Assembly: GCA_004352715.1 (NCBI GenBank)
Contig: SCFE01000033.1
Location: forward strand, 790,745 to 854,744
Length of the DNA stretch: 64,000 bases
Source: Hofstenia miamia
Lineage: Eukaryota; Xenacoelomorpha; Acoela
Direction of reading: 5' to 3'
The first letter of the stretch is position 1. Each line of letters starts with the position of its first letter. The notes under the pieces are model-generated. The model ran no database searches. It saw only the letters and a list, made by a program, of their open reading frames with translations, and was not told the origin of the DNA. Shown here one piece after another: positions 35,479-47,400 of this stretch. A program made the position numbers and the translations under genes.

Positions 35479-37790
35479 CTAATTGATTGCTTTTTTTACT
35501 AATTCTGAAGTTTTTTTTACATCCTTAATGTTTGAAGCATTTAGTGATCATGCACTGTGTGCATATATTAGTAACAAAACTATTAAAAACAAGCAATTTA
35601 AATTCATATATGCAAGGGACTATTTATCTTACTCTGATGAAAAAATGGGAAAAGCCCTAAGAAACACCCCATTTAACTATATTTACACATTAAATTCTGG
35701 ACCTCAAATGATTAAATACATTGCAAAAGGAATCTATAAAGCATTAAGCACTGTTGCACCAATTAAGAAGCGAAGGGTTAAGATCAAAGCAATTAAATTT
35801 CCTTTTTCAAACACCGACGATAATCAAGTCCGTGAACTAGTATCAATTAAGCGAAAATTATTTGATCTTGCAAAATCCAAGCTAACAAAGACTAATTGGA
35901 CCAATTACAAAAAATCAAAGAAAGTAATTAAGCAATTAATAACAAAAAATTTATCTAAAGCTCGGCAAAAATTCTTTAATCAATTAAATTCTACTCGAGA
36001 AAAATGGCGATACGTGCATAAATTTATTGGAAAATCTTTCATCTGTTCATTTGAAATAAATGAATTAAACAATAATAGTACCACTGTAACTGACAAAACT
36101 CAAATACTAAATCATTTAAATTCTACATTCAAAGAACGTGAAAATCTCAATTTCCCATATTTTAAGAAAAACTACAATTCTGGTAATCTGAAACAATAAA
36201 AAATTTTCCTTTAGAATTGCTACAACTAATTTATTAGAAAGCATTGTTACGAAGTTGGATACCAACAAATCAACCACTTCTTATAATATCCCATTTTATA
36301 TTATTAAATGTTTTTTTCCTATTTTTGGAGAACAATTGTTAATCGCATTTAATCAATGTATTATTGATTGTGAATTTCCAGACTTACTAAAAAAATCAGA
36401 TATAACTCCTATATATAAAAAAGGCGACAAACTAAACGCAAAAAATTATAGACCTATTTGTATTACACATTCTTTTAGCAAGCTCTTTAAAAAACTGTTG
36501 CATGTTCAAATAATTGCATCTGAAAACATCCTATTACATAAACAATTTGGACTTTGCAGTGGGCATAGTACCCAAGACGCAATTCTATCTATTACTCAAC
36601 AAATAAAGTCTAATATATCTCATAATAAATGCAGTTGTGTAGAATTATTAGAATTAAATAAAGCATTCAATTCAATGAATTTCGATATTTTGCAAGACAA
36701 GCTTATAAATGGTAATTTTGGTGCGAGGTCAATTAATTTAATCATGAACATCTTAAAAAATAGATAACAGTGTGTAATATTAAGCCGTGGGGTAATACAA
36801 GGTACTGTACTTGGCCCTATTTTATTTGCAATTTTTGTAAATGATATAATAAAACATGTTAAACACAGTGACATTTACCAATATGCCGACGAAACATGCC
36901 TAATAAGTACCCCAAAAATGATGCTACAAAAAACCTCCAAACAGATATAGAAAAATTAAACAATTATTTTACAAACAATCAACTAAAACTAAATATTGAA
37001 AAAACACAAATTTATAATTTTTTCACCGAAGGCACAAAGAAATCTAATAAATGATATAGAACTAAATAGTGAGTCAATAAAGCAAAGTGAATCAGTCAGC
37101 TATTTAGGAGTGGAGATATATAATGAATTAACATTTGAAAAATTTCTGCTGAATAAGATTCAAAAAATGACTGCAGGCATTAGATATCTTTATCACTTAC
37201 GCAATGTAATATCAAGCAATTATCATAAACAGCTGATATATGCTTTCTGTTTGTCTCATTTTCAATATTGTTCTTTTCTTTTAACTAACCTAAATTCGAA
37301 ACATCGTATGCTTCTATCAAAGAGATATAATTGGTGTATAAAAACTTTGCACAAAAGCATGATGAAGCATCAGTATATCGTAATAAATATAAAATATTAT
37401 CTCCGTTCTACCAAATTCATCTGCATATGCTATCTATCTTATTTAAATTCAAATCTCTACAAACATCTCTTCCTTTTTTCAATCACTATATTAAATTAAA
37501 TGAGCGATCCCAAAAATTTTCGTACTTAGATAAAAATTCTAATGGCTTTCATCACATATCAATTAAATTGTGGAATAATTTAGATTATGAAACACGAATA
37601 GAAAAAAACTATTGAAAGTTTAGAAAAAAATTGAAATATTTTCTTCAAATAAAACAGTATACATTAGGTGCTGCTAATACACTTCATGCATTCGAAACAC
37701 ACATCCAACATTGAGCACCTACACAAACATTCACGCAAACATTGATTATATTTTTAAATATGTCTCATATGACTTTGTAGTTAATTATAT
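35479..37790 (+). pseudogene. LINE A: CR1/jockey-group non-LTR retrotransposon
   Basis: Starts inside the endonuclease: FEAFSDHALCAYIS contains the terminal SDH of the AP-type endonuclease. A 238-codon linker frame follows (35483-36199). RT motifs are ITPIYKKGDKLNAKNYRPI, QFGLCSGHSTQDA and ELNKAFNSMNFDIL (36255-36767). After a stop come RGVIQGTVLGPILFAIFVN and IYQYADETCL, where the usual YADD reads YADE. Then SVSYLGVEIYNELTF (36996-37499) and IKLWNNLDYETRIE near 37560. Several stops and frameshifts plus the altered catalytic box make it inactive. Its 3' end meets the start of LINE B. Confidence 0.85.
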
Positions 37791-37794
37791 AATG

Positions 37795-40700
37795 AAGCTC
37801 ATTCCAAAATCTTTAAATCAAAACGCAGAAACGACTTAGAAATCAAACCCATGAAATTTTCGAAACAATGTGGATTGTATGCAGGTACCAGGTGGCCAAT
37901 TCAATTCCATTTTTCATTTGATCATTTGGAAAGATTAAATGAAAATTGAAATTGAAAAACGGAAATGACCATTTTTCATTTTCGCTTTTTAACTTTCATT
38001 TCGCCTATTTCCATTTTTAAAATGTTTCAAAAGAAAAACAAAAATTGAAAAATTAAACCTGAAAAACGGAAATGAAAAATGAAAAATGAAAAATGAAAAT
38101 GAAAAATGAAAGATTTCAATTCAATTTTTCATTTTTTTATTTTATAAAGTCTTAATTAAAAATTAAATTGAAAAATGAAAAAATGAATACGAAAAATGAA
38201 AAACGAAAATGAAAAATGAAATATTTCAATTCCGTTTTCGATTTTCGTATTGGTTGTTATCATTAGTAGGTAATTGCCATCCCATTAATTGTTGAATCAA
38301 TAAACAGATACCGCAAAAGCAATTGAAAGAAATTGATGACCATATTAGGTAAACAAGCATTCTTTGTATTATTGAGAGAAGCTATAGTAGTTCAAAAAAC
38401 AACATAGCAATTACATAAGAATGATAACAACCAAAACGAAAATTAAAAAACGGAATTGACATGTTTTATTTTTCATTTTTCGTTTTTCAGGTTTCATTTT
38501 TCAATTTTTGTTTTTCTTTTAAAAAATTTTAAAAATGGAAATTAGCAAAATGAAATTTGAAAAGCGAAAATGAAAAAGGGTTATTTCCGTTTTTCAATTT
38601 CAATTTCCATTTAATCTTTCCAAATGATCAAAATGAAAAATGAACAAAGGAATTGAATTGGCCATCTGGTACCTGCATAGGATTGAAGTAAAATCTTTTT
38701 CAAATTCTTGCAGCAGCGAACTCATAAACATTCGTTACAATCCTAATAAAAACTATATCCCTGATTTTTGCAAACATAAAATTGAAGAAATCGAATATGC
38801 CATTCTTGAAAATAAATTTATTAGTTTCCTTGGAGATTTTAATTCCTATTAGCTTAATTCTGCTGAATCAAAACGAATTGAGCAAATTTGTGATATTTTT
38901 CATCTTCAAACTATTAATAAAACCAGTCCAACCAAATTTTCTAATTTAATAGATTAGTTCTTATCCGACAGTTCCAATAAATATAAAACCTATATATTTG
39001 AATCATTTAGTGATCACAATCTTTGAGTATATGTTAGCAACTATAGATTGAAAGCTAAACATAAGAAACTTATTTATTCTTGGGATTTTAGCAATTTCAA
39101 CGAGCAAAAATTTATAAAGTTGTTGAAGAACGTTGCTTTTGATCTTACCTACACTTTTATGATGCTGATAGCATGCTAAAACTTATTACTCGTGAAATCA
39201 TCAAAGCCTTAAGTAAAGTCGCACTGCTGCGAACCAAATTAATTAGCACTAAATTAAGGTGGGTGATTAACCAGCCCCACGCTTCCGACTTGATTAAAGA
39301 CCAGGTATTTAAGAAAATAAGCTCTTTGAATTGGCGAAATCGAATCCTATTTATCTTAATTGGACTGATAATAAGGACGCTCAAATCAAATTACGAATCT
39401 AAGGTAAAGGATTAACTTCAAACGAATAAAGAACTAGAAAAGCACTTGGAGAGCGGAGGTAAATACAGCTAAAATGCAATTTTATTAATAAATGCATAGG
39501 GAGATCCAAAGGAACAAATATTAGTATTGAAGGAATTAAATATGAAATTAGGCCACACAAGAACAAGGAGGATATCGCAAATATTTTAAACAGAAATTTT
39601 GAAAATATGGGTAAATTCCATTTTAAATTTGAAAAAATAAAAACTTTTCAACCCAACAACCCAGTATTAAAAAAAGCAGATTCATTTCAATTTAATTTCC
39701 TATTATGAGCTCAAAAATGTTGTAAATAATCTAGATAAAAATAAATTTTGTGGTTACGGTAACCTACCTTATTGGATAATTAAAAAATATGTTTACATTT
39801 TTGGTGAATACCTGCTTGTAGCATTTAATCAAAGTATTATAAATAATGATTTTCCAAATCTTTTAAAACAATCGGATATTTCACCGTTATTTAAAAAAGG
39901 AGACCCGCTAGATCCCATGAACTATTGACCAAATGGTATAGCACACTCTTTCTCAAAAATAATTGAAAAGCTTTTAGCTCCACAAATGTACAAGTTTATT
40001 AAGGACAATAAAATTTTATCAAGTAATCAATTTGGATTTCGACCTCAATTCACCACGTTTGATGCGATTTTATCAATCACAGAAAACATTGAATTCAATT
40101 TAAATCAAAATTTGTTCACAGCGGTAGCCTTACTTGATTTAAGTAAAGCATTAACTCGATGAATTTCGATATTTTAAAAGAAAAATTAAGGCAAACAAGG
40201 TTTTAGTATTAATGCAATAAATTTTATTATGAGTTTTCTAAGCAATCGCAAGCAACGAGTAAAATTGACATTTTTTCAGAATATACTATTATAAATTTAA
40301 GTGAAACCCAAGGAACTGTACTAGGCCCCCATTTTATTTGCACTATACGTAAATGATACTTCAAAATCCTTGGAAAACGGAACTATTTATCAATACGCAG
40401 ATGATACTTGCATATTACGAACAGCAAAAAATCACATTGAGGCAACCAGACCTTACAATGAAGGACTTGTCAAATTTATCTTGAGTAAAGAGAATGCAAG
40501 GTCATTCTTCCAGATCCAGAAAAAAATTTTTTTTGAAGCAAGAAAGAATGAAAACGAATATAAGTATTATCCAAAAACATTTTACAAATTCTGAAATCCG
40601 AAGCAAATATGATCAGGAAATATCTATCCTGAGTAAAAATATAGAATTCAAGCCTGTTGCTACTTCAGGTAAGCAAAAACCATGTAGTAGCATATTTAGG

Positions 40701-40820
40701 TATTTACATAAATACTGTAATATTCAAAAAAGCGCACCTGAATAATAGTATTGAATTTGCAGAGATGCAAGAAGCAAAAATGAACAACTTTCGAATATGT
40801 TTCTTAATGTTTAAAACCAG
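37795..40820 (+). pseudogene. LINE B: second CR1/jockey-group copy, split by a foldback element
   Basis: The endonuclease part reads MWIEVKSFSNSC across the insertion site of the 802-bp element (37878-38679), then INIRYNPNKNYIPDF, KFISFLGDFNSY and FESFSDHN near 39000. RT pieces are LLKQSDISPLFKKGDPLDP, NQFGFRPQFTTFDAI and VALLDLSKA near 39850-40150. Then TQGTVLGP and YQYADDTCIL (40370-40440) with intact YADD, and VVAYLGIYINTVIFKKAHL near 40690. Numerous stops and frameshifts. The 3' end is cut off at about 40820, where the transporter first exon begins on the other strand. Confidence 0.85.
37878..38679. mobile_element. 802-bp foldback element (non-autonomous) with 6-bp TSD
   Basis: The ends TATGCAGGTACC and GGTACCTGCATA are inverted. 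The arms stay complementary inward to about 38280 on the left and 38395 on the right, through AATTCAATTCC and TTTGATCATTTGGAAAGATT words. They surround a loop of about 115 bp. The arms are built of AAAAATGAAA-type repeats, longer on the left. GGATTG occurs directly outside both ends (37872-37877 and 38680-38685). Removing the element and one GGATTG restores the LINE B endonuclease reading MWIEVK. No coding capacity. The superfamily is not clear. Confidence 0.88.
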
Positions 40821-40835
40821 TAATGTAGAAGAAGT

Positions 40836-40991
40836 CACAAGCTGACCAATCGTATACATTGCTATGGTAAAGGCTACCATGGTTTGGGATGTTCCATGCA
40901 CCTTCATCGCATGCAATGGATAGATTGGCCCAACAATCGATTCATTTACACCTTCCGAGAAGAAAACAAGAACTAAGCCCAAATAAACCAA
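40836..40991 (-). CDS. SLC18B1-like MFS transporter first-exon fragment
   Basis: The minus strand reads LVFFSEGVNESIVGPIYPLH, then a KVHGTSQTMVAFTIAMYTIG stretch and QL, the helix-1/helix-2 pattern of SLC18B1-type transporters (PxxPxxAxxxGxS...GxxxxxYxxG). A possible donor lies at CAGCTT|GTGACT, about 40836, and beyond it the frame runs into LINE B antisense. It is on the same strand and upstream of the block at 29359-30366, so the two could be one gene with an interval of about 10 kb filled with retroelements. An exon for helices 2-3 has not been found. Alternatively it is an orphan fragment of a paralogue. The exact start is uncertain. Confidence 0.55.
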
Positions 40992-41229
40992 AAAAAGTCG
41001 TTGCTGTATTCATTCAGTGAAGTTCTATCTTTTTGACAATTTAATATATTGTAATTGTGTGCTTAGCCAATAAAACACAAATTAAAACTATTTAACGTGC
41101 TTTGAACTGATATAATCTATTTCATGAAAACACTAGTTGCATTGTGATTTATTTACCACCAAACAATTGAAGTTGGTTATTAGTTTGAATTCTTAGATAT
41201 AAATTATTACTGCAATTTAACAATAATTA

Positions 41230-43522
41230 TAGGACAAGAAGGTCTTGGTCGGTTGTCAGACGCTCTCTCACAAAACTTCAAAATGATATTTTCATGGGAA
41301 TCAATAGCAACAATGATGCTGAACAATACATATTTTCAAAAGCAAAACTCCATTACAGGCCTTATTTCAGAAGCTTGACAAAGCACTTGCAGTAGAAGCT
41401 CTCTTCTACCTTTATAAATCATCTAAATTTGTTGATGCAAGCATGACTGACGCGCAAAATTGGAATTGTGATATAAATTAAAACTTAGTTATGCTAGAAA
41501 AGGACGAAAATACTGATCACACAGCTTTAAATTCTCGTAATCCACCAAGCAATGCTAAATTATCTTCAACAACTCCTCGTTTTGTAAAAAGCACTTTAAA
41601 GGAGCTGCCTAGAGATACAACAATCCTTTGCATTGGAAATTCTATCTTTAAGTTCATTCAAAGACTAATATTTGATTAAAAATGCTGTTTCCACTCTTTC
41701 TATGGTAAGAACACTGTTGACCTTAAAGACAATGAAATCCTATGAAAAATTGGACTGCAGAACTGTAATGGTGAATACGGGAATAATTGATGCAATTAAC
41801 TGCAATGATGAAAAATCCTCTGCTATATTAACTTGCGAAACAATCTTTTGGACTTGCTAAACGAGATAGAACAAAAATTTTCTCCTAAACAACTTGTTCT
41901 AACTGAAATTAGCCCTATAACACAAGAAGACACATTGTCAAAAAAACAGCAGCATATACTACTAGAATTCTGTGCAAATGAAGTTGCTGAACAAAATCCG
42001 AAAGTAAGTATTAATAAGCTGTTCCAGCTAAACCCAGGTCCAGAGCTCTTTGATAGCAGCGAATTAAAAAGCATTGCAGAAAGTTTCAAGAACAACATCA
42101 AAATCAATTATTTGAATGCTAGAAGTGTAAATGTCGCTCTTGGAAATCATACCATTCTTGCATTTACTGAAACCTGGCTACACCCTAACAGTTCAGATGA
42201 CATTAATTTCGATATAACAAACTACAAAAGTTTTTGCAAACGTAAGGACTCTAAGGGCGGAGGACTCATGCTTCTTATACCAAACTTCATGAATCCAATT
42301 AGACAATCAATTAGAGGTATACTATCCTAGATTTGAAGCTCTCTGTGTAGAAATTAGAAAAACTAGGAAAAATCTATTGCAGCACTTATTAACATCAGCT
42401 AATGTCTTCATAAAAATATTCGAAGGAGTTCATTAATTTTAAAATTACAGAAGTCCAAAATGCACAGTCTCCAAATAATGAAGTCATGCTATTAGGCGAC
42501 TACAATATTAACTATCTGTCAGCTCATGAATTCAAACACATCCAGTGCCTTTGTGATGAATGACAACTAGATTTAATAAATAAGCAATCATCAACAAGAT
42601 GTGGCAACTTGATTATTTCTTAACTAATTTGCAAAATACAAGATTTTCAAATTTCATCTTCAACTCTTTTTCAGATCACAATTTATGTTTCTTCATCACG
42701 TCTGAAAGTAATTTTGAAAAGAGGAGAATAAAAGTCTTCGCACACAGTTTTGCAAATTTTGATGATGATAAATTCATCAAAGACTTGCTGAATATTCTAT
42801 ACATTGAATGATTCAAGTGAAATGATGCATTTCTTAATAAAACAACTACAAATGTGCTTAAATGAAAATGGCGTGTTAAGGCAACTAACAAAAACATGTG
42901 TAGTAAGGAAATCAAGGATTTAGAATTAGCTAAGAAAAATGAATGGAATTTATTTAAAAATAATAAATCCTATGTGAATGTTTGGTTTTTTTAAAGATTT
43001 AAAATTAAAGCTCTCCAAACTGAAAGCTTCAGAGAAAGAAGAGAGAGACAAGAATTTTTTTCAAAAACTAACCCATGCCTAGAATAAATAGACCTACTTA
43101 AATAAGTTTTTGAATAGGAAAAATCACATAGAATGCAAAATTCAGGAAATAAAAAAAATGATACTAATGCAATCACCGACATAAAAGTCCATAGCAGACA
43201 CTATGAACAGAGTATTTAAAGATATGGGCTCATATAAAGGTAAGGAAATACAGTTTGAGAATGAAATACTAGAAGTTAAACACACGTTTAGTTTTTATTA
43301 CATCAATGAGCATGAGGTAATTAAAGTAATAAATAGATTAGACCCTTCTGTATCTAGAGGAAGCAATGGAGTGCCCATATTCATTTTAAAAAAGTACATC
43401 AAGTATTTTTCTGAATATTTAACATTTGTATTTAACTATTCAATTCAAACTAATAGTTATCCCCGAATGCTAAAAAAAGTGGATATAACACCTGTTTTCA
43501 AAAAAGGAGATCCAACAACTTG
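41230..43522 (+). pseudogene. LINE C 5' part: ORF1 with esterase-like segment, endonuclease, RT start
   Basis: 41491-42110 reads DTTILCIGNSIFKFIQR and, after frameshifts, VMVNTGIIDAIN and LVLTEISPIT. This resembles the SGNH-esterase domain found in ORF1 of CR1-group LINEs. The endonuclease starts at KINYLNARSVN, followed by LAFTETWLHPN and SKGGGLMLLIP (41833-42330), with part of the usual spacing missing after RSVN. The linker is broken. 43203-43522 starts the RT: EHEVIKVINRLDPS, then VDITPVFKKGDPTT. The RT is cut here by the element at 43523 and resumes at 51873 (CENYRPISITN) in frame. AACTTG at 43517-43522 is the left target duplication. Confidence 0.85.
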
Positions 43523-43739
43523 AGTAGTGATACAAGTCAAGATCCCGTCTCATTGGGACACCTTGAATTTCTCGTAACACTTAGCTGATTCATCAATATT
43601 GGGGGAGTGGATTTAATGACTCAGCCACTTGATTGATAGCTTAATAATGAGTTTTTAGTGACGTCAGATATTTTTAAGTATGTCTACTAATGGATTTCAA
43701 TTAGTAATGCTTTTAATTGATTTACATATTAGGGCCATT
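43523..43739 (+). repeat. left terminal inverted repeat of the Polinton-like element
   Basis: 217 bp match the complement of 51672-51872 with only a few substitutions. The 16-bp length difference is explained by one indel near 43655-43675 (the left copy has extra sequence around GTGACGTCAGATA). The right copy is cut by an N run, so the full TIR may be longer. Confidence 0.93.
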
Positions 43740-43923
43740 TTTTGGTATGAGTAATTTCACTTTGATAATATCACAATTGTTTGCATTACGCCATGTTAAT
43801 ATATACCTTATTATAACAACCCCTTTTGGGATACATACACATAATATTACAAACTAATTTTCCATAATTTCGAAAGATGTACATTGTAATCTGGGAAACT
43901 TTCAAAATCGCTTTTGTCAAAAT

Positions 43924-44849
43924 NNNNNNNNNNNNNNNNNNNNNNNNNNNNNNNNNNNNNNNNNNNNNNNNNNNNNNNNNNNNNNNNNNNNNNNNNNNNN
44001 NNNNNNNNNNNNNNNNNNNNNNNNNNNNNNNNNNNNNNNNNNNNNNNNNNNNNNNNNNNNNNNNNNNNNNNNNNNNNNNNNNNNNNNNNNNNNNNNNNNN
44101 NNNNNNNNNNNNNNNNNNNNNNNNNNNNNNNNNNNNNNNNNNNNNNNNNNNNNNNNNNNNNNNNNNNNNNNNNNNNNNNNNNNNNNNNNNNNNNNNNNNN
44201 NNNNNNNNNNNNNNNNNNNNNNNNNNNNNNNNNNNNNNNNNNNNNNNNNNNNNNNNNNNNNNNNNNNNNNNNNNNNNNNNNNNNNNNNNNNNNNNNNNNN
44301 NNNNNNNNNNNNNNNNNNNNNNNNNNNNNNNNNNNNNNNNNNNNNNNNNNNNNNNNNNNNNNNNNNNNNNNNNNNNNNNNNNNNNNNNNNNNNNNNNNNN
44401 NNNNNNNNNNNNNNNNNNNNNNNNNNNNNNNNNNNNNNNNNNNNNNNNNNNNNNNNNNNNNNNNNNNNNNNNNNNNNNNNNNNNNNNNNNNNNNNNNNNN
44501 NNNNNNNNNNNNNNNNNNNNNNNNNNNNNNNNNNNNNNNNNNNNNNNNNNNNNNNNNNNNNNNNNNNNNNNNNNNNNNNNNNNNNNNNNNNNNNNNNNNN
44601 NNNNNNNNNNNNNNNNNNNNNNNNNNNNNNNNNNNNNNNNNNNNNNNNNNNNNNNNNNNNNNNNNNNNNNNNNNNNNNNNNNNNNNNNNNNNNNNNNNNN
44701 NNNNNNNNNNNNNNNNNNNNNNNNNNNNNNNNNNNNNNNNNNNNNNNNNNNNNNNNNNNNNNNNNNNNNNNNNNNNNNNNNNNNNNNNNNNNNNNNNNNN
44801 NNNNNNNNNNNNNNNNNNNNNNNNNNNNNNNNNNNNNNNNNNNNNNNNN
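43924..44849. other. 926-N gap
   Basis: Unsequenced. The other three large gaps in this element are exactly 1000 N and are probably placeholders. This one has a different length and may be an estimate. Confidence 0.95.
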
Positions 44850-45669
44850 GAGAAATAGCTAAGATTAGTGCACACAACACTCTATCTTCTTTGACGGGGT
44901 ATTTGTTGCGACCTAAAACATGAAATTACACTGATCACATACACTCTCATGGCTAATTATTCTCAACATCTTAAGATAATTATCCAACAATGGAATATAT
45001 GCTAGGTTGACGCATCATTTGTCAAGGGGGAATACGATACTTCTGATTTCAAATACTAAAAATACCGCCCTCTTAATCCAATAATTGTAAAACACTCGCA
45101 CTACCAAGAAATAAAGTTCCTATTTACTAATGCGATGGTAATAAAATGTTCAAGAAAGTGAAATAAATATGCATTGCTCATCCCAAAACCATATACACCA
45201 GAAGAGAAAATGCAAAAAATGTTTATATAATTTTCCAATTCTTATGGTTGTCATTTTGTATTAACACACTGTAGACTATTTTCTCCTATCCGTAAAAAAT
45301 TTCCATGCGAACATGCTTTTGTTTATGTGTATTAGTTGGGTAATTGGGTTTACATTGCATTTGTAATAACACATTAGTGACTATTTTCTCATACCCATAA
45401 ATTGTTCCGTGTTGTATGTATAAAGACGCAGACACACAAAGGCTACAATATCGTTTTTCCAAAATACGTTGGTGTTTTTCTATTGTAGAAATTCACAAGC
45501 TTAATTTATTTGCTAGGATAACAAAATAACCTAATCGTTATAGGCATAATACACAATAAAAACAAGCAAATTTCGGGAAAAGTAAAACGTAAAAGCATGT
45601 TAATATTAGAGATGTATGAAATATAGAGGAATTTTAAACAAAATACTTGATAAACCAATATTTGTATAC
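44850..45669. other. interior of the Polinton-like element, non-coding as seen
   Basis: No recognised protein. Contains an imperfect direct repeat of about 107 bp period: words TAACACACTGTAGACTATTTTC near 45258 recur as TAACACATTAGTGACTATTTTC near 45366. The stretch near 45173-45215 (CATTGCTCATCCC) has a diverged partner near 46805-46850. Confidence 0.5.
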
Positions 45670-46669
45670 NNNNNNNNNNNNNNNNNNNNNNNNNNNNNNN
45701 NNNNNNNNNNNNNNNNNNNNNNNNNNNNNNNNNNNNNNNNNNNNNNNNNNNNNNNNNNNNNNNNNNNNNNNNNNNNNNNNNNNNNNNNNNNNNNNNNNNN
45801 NNNNNNNNNNNNNNNNNNNNNNNNNNNNNNNNNNNNNNNNNNNNNNNNNNNNNNNNNNNNNNNNNNNNNNNNNNNNNNNNNNNNNNNNNNNNNNNNNNNN
45901 NNNNNNNNNNNNNNNNNNNNNNNNNNNNNNNNNNNNNNNNNNNNNNNNNNNNNNNNNNNNNNNNNNNNNNNNNNNNNNNNNNNNNNNNNNNNNNNNNNNN
46001 NNNNNNNNNNNNNNNNNNNNNNNNNNNNNNNNNNNNNNNNNNNNNNNNNNNNNNNNNNNNNNNNNNNNNNNNNNNNNNNNNNNNNNNNNNNNNNNNNNNN
46101 NNNNNNNNNNNNNNNNNNNNNNNNNNNNNNNNNNNNNNNNNNNNNNNNNNNNNNNNNNNNNNNNNNNNNNNNNNNNNNNNNNNNNNNNNNNNNNNNNNNN
46201 NNNNNNNNNNNNNNNNNNNNNNNNNNNNNNNNNNNNNNNNNNNNNNNNNNNNNNNNNNNNNNNNNNNNNNNNNNNNNNNNNNNNNNNNNNNNNNNNNNNN
46301 NNNNNNNNNNNNNNNNNNNNNNNNNNNNNNNNNNNNNNNNNNNNNNNNNNNNNNNNNNNNNNNNNNNNNNNNNNNNNNNNNNNNNNNNNNNNNNNNNNNN
46401 NNNNNNNNNNNNNNNNNNNNNNNNNNNNNNNNNNNNNNNNNNNNNNNNNNNNNNNNNNNNNNNNNNNNNNNNNNNNNNNNNNNNNNNNNNNNNNNNNNNN
46501 NNNNNNNNNNNNNNNNNNNNNNNNNNNNNNNNNNNNNNNNNNNNNNNNNNNNNNNNNNNNNNNNNNNNNNNNNNNNNNNNNNNNNNNNNNNNNNNNNNNN
46601 NNNNNNNNNNNNNNNNNNNNNNNNNNNNNNNNNNNNNNNNNNNNNNNNNNNNNNNNNNNNNNNNNNNNN
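45670..46669. other. 1000-N placeholder gap
   Basis: Exactly 1000 N, so its real size is unknown. Confidence 0.95.
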
Positions 46670-47400
46670 CATTTGCAATAAATTAAACAAATTCGATTAT
46701 ACACAATACTTGATAAAACATTAATGCCTTGAAACTAATTTAAAAAGGAGAATAAATGTGTACAAAGGAAATGTTTAGAGACACATAAAACCGTTAATAC
46801 ATAACATTGCTCATCCCCTAAAACGTGTATGCCGAAAGAGAAAGTACAAAAATTAACCAAATAAAACACCAATGCAAATCATTGATTAAAACAAAAAATA
46901 TTACAAAGTTAAATATATAGTATAAAATATTGAAAAAGTAGCTTACCCATCTGATATATGGCTGGAAACATTACCCAACTCGCTTGCATCGGTGTTAGGC
47001 TGTAATTGCTGGACAAGATATTGAAATTTCGCTAGTTGAATAAGTTACATGGAGAAGGAGAATTCCACATTTCAGAACATAAAACGATTTACCATAGTAA
47101 ACAAGAAATATATTTTCACAAATAAACTCTCCACAAAAGACTGATTAAAAAATGTTATAGTTAAAATGATTGGAATTTTCACCTGATATCAAGCTTTGTT
47201 GAAATTATATGATGGTTTCTAATATTGAAGTAAATTAAATTACACTTGGCTGCTAATTGTAAGGATCTTTACCAGGTGTTTATGTAAACTCTAGTTGATG
47301 ATTGGATGAATGAATTAAGTTATTTTTGATTGGTTTGTATGCTAAAAGTTTGTAATAAATAACACATACTTTGAACAGGTTTTCAAATTTAAATTTGACG
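46670..47400. other. interior of the Polinton-like element, upstream of its gene
   Basis: AT-rich, with a diverged copy of the CATTGCTCATCCC repeat at about 46805. No coding region recognised. The promoter of the 47401 gene must lie here, but no specific signal is clear. Confidence 0.4.

Noticed and set aside
34432-35486. Plus-strand Ser/Leu-rich frames at 34432-35082 and 35262-35486
   Set aside because: Antisense of the R2/R4-like reverse transcriptase on the minus strand.
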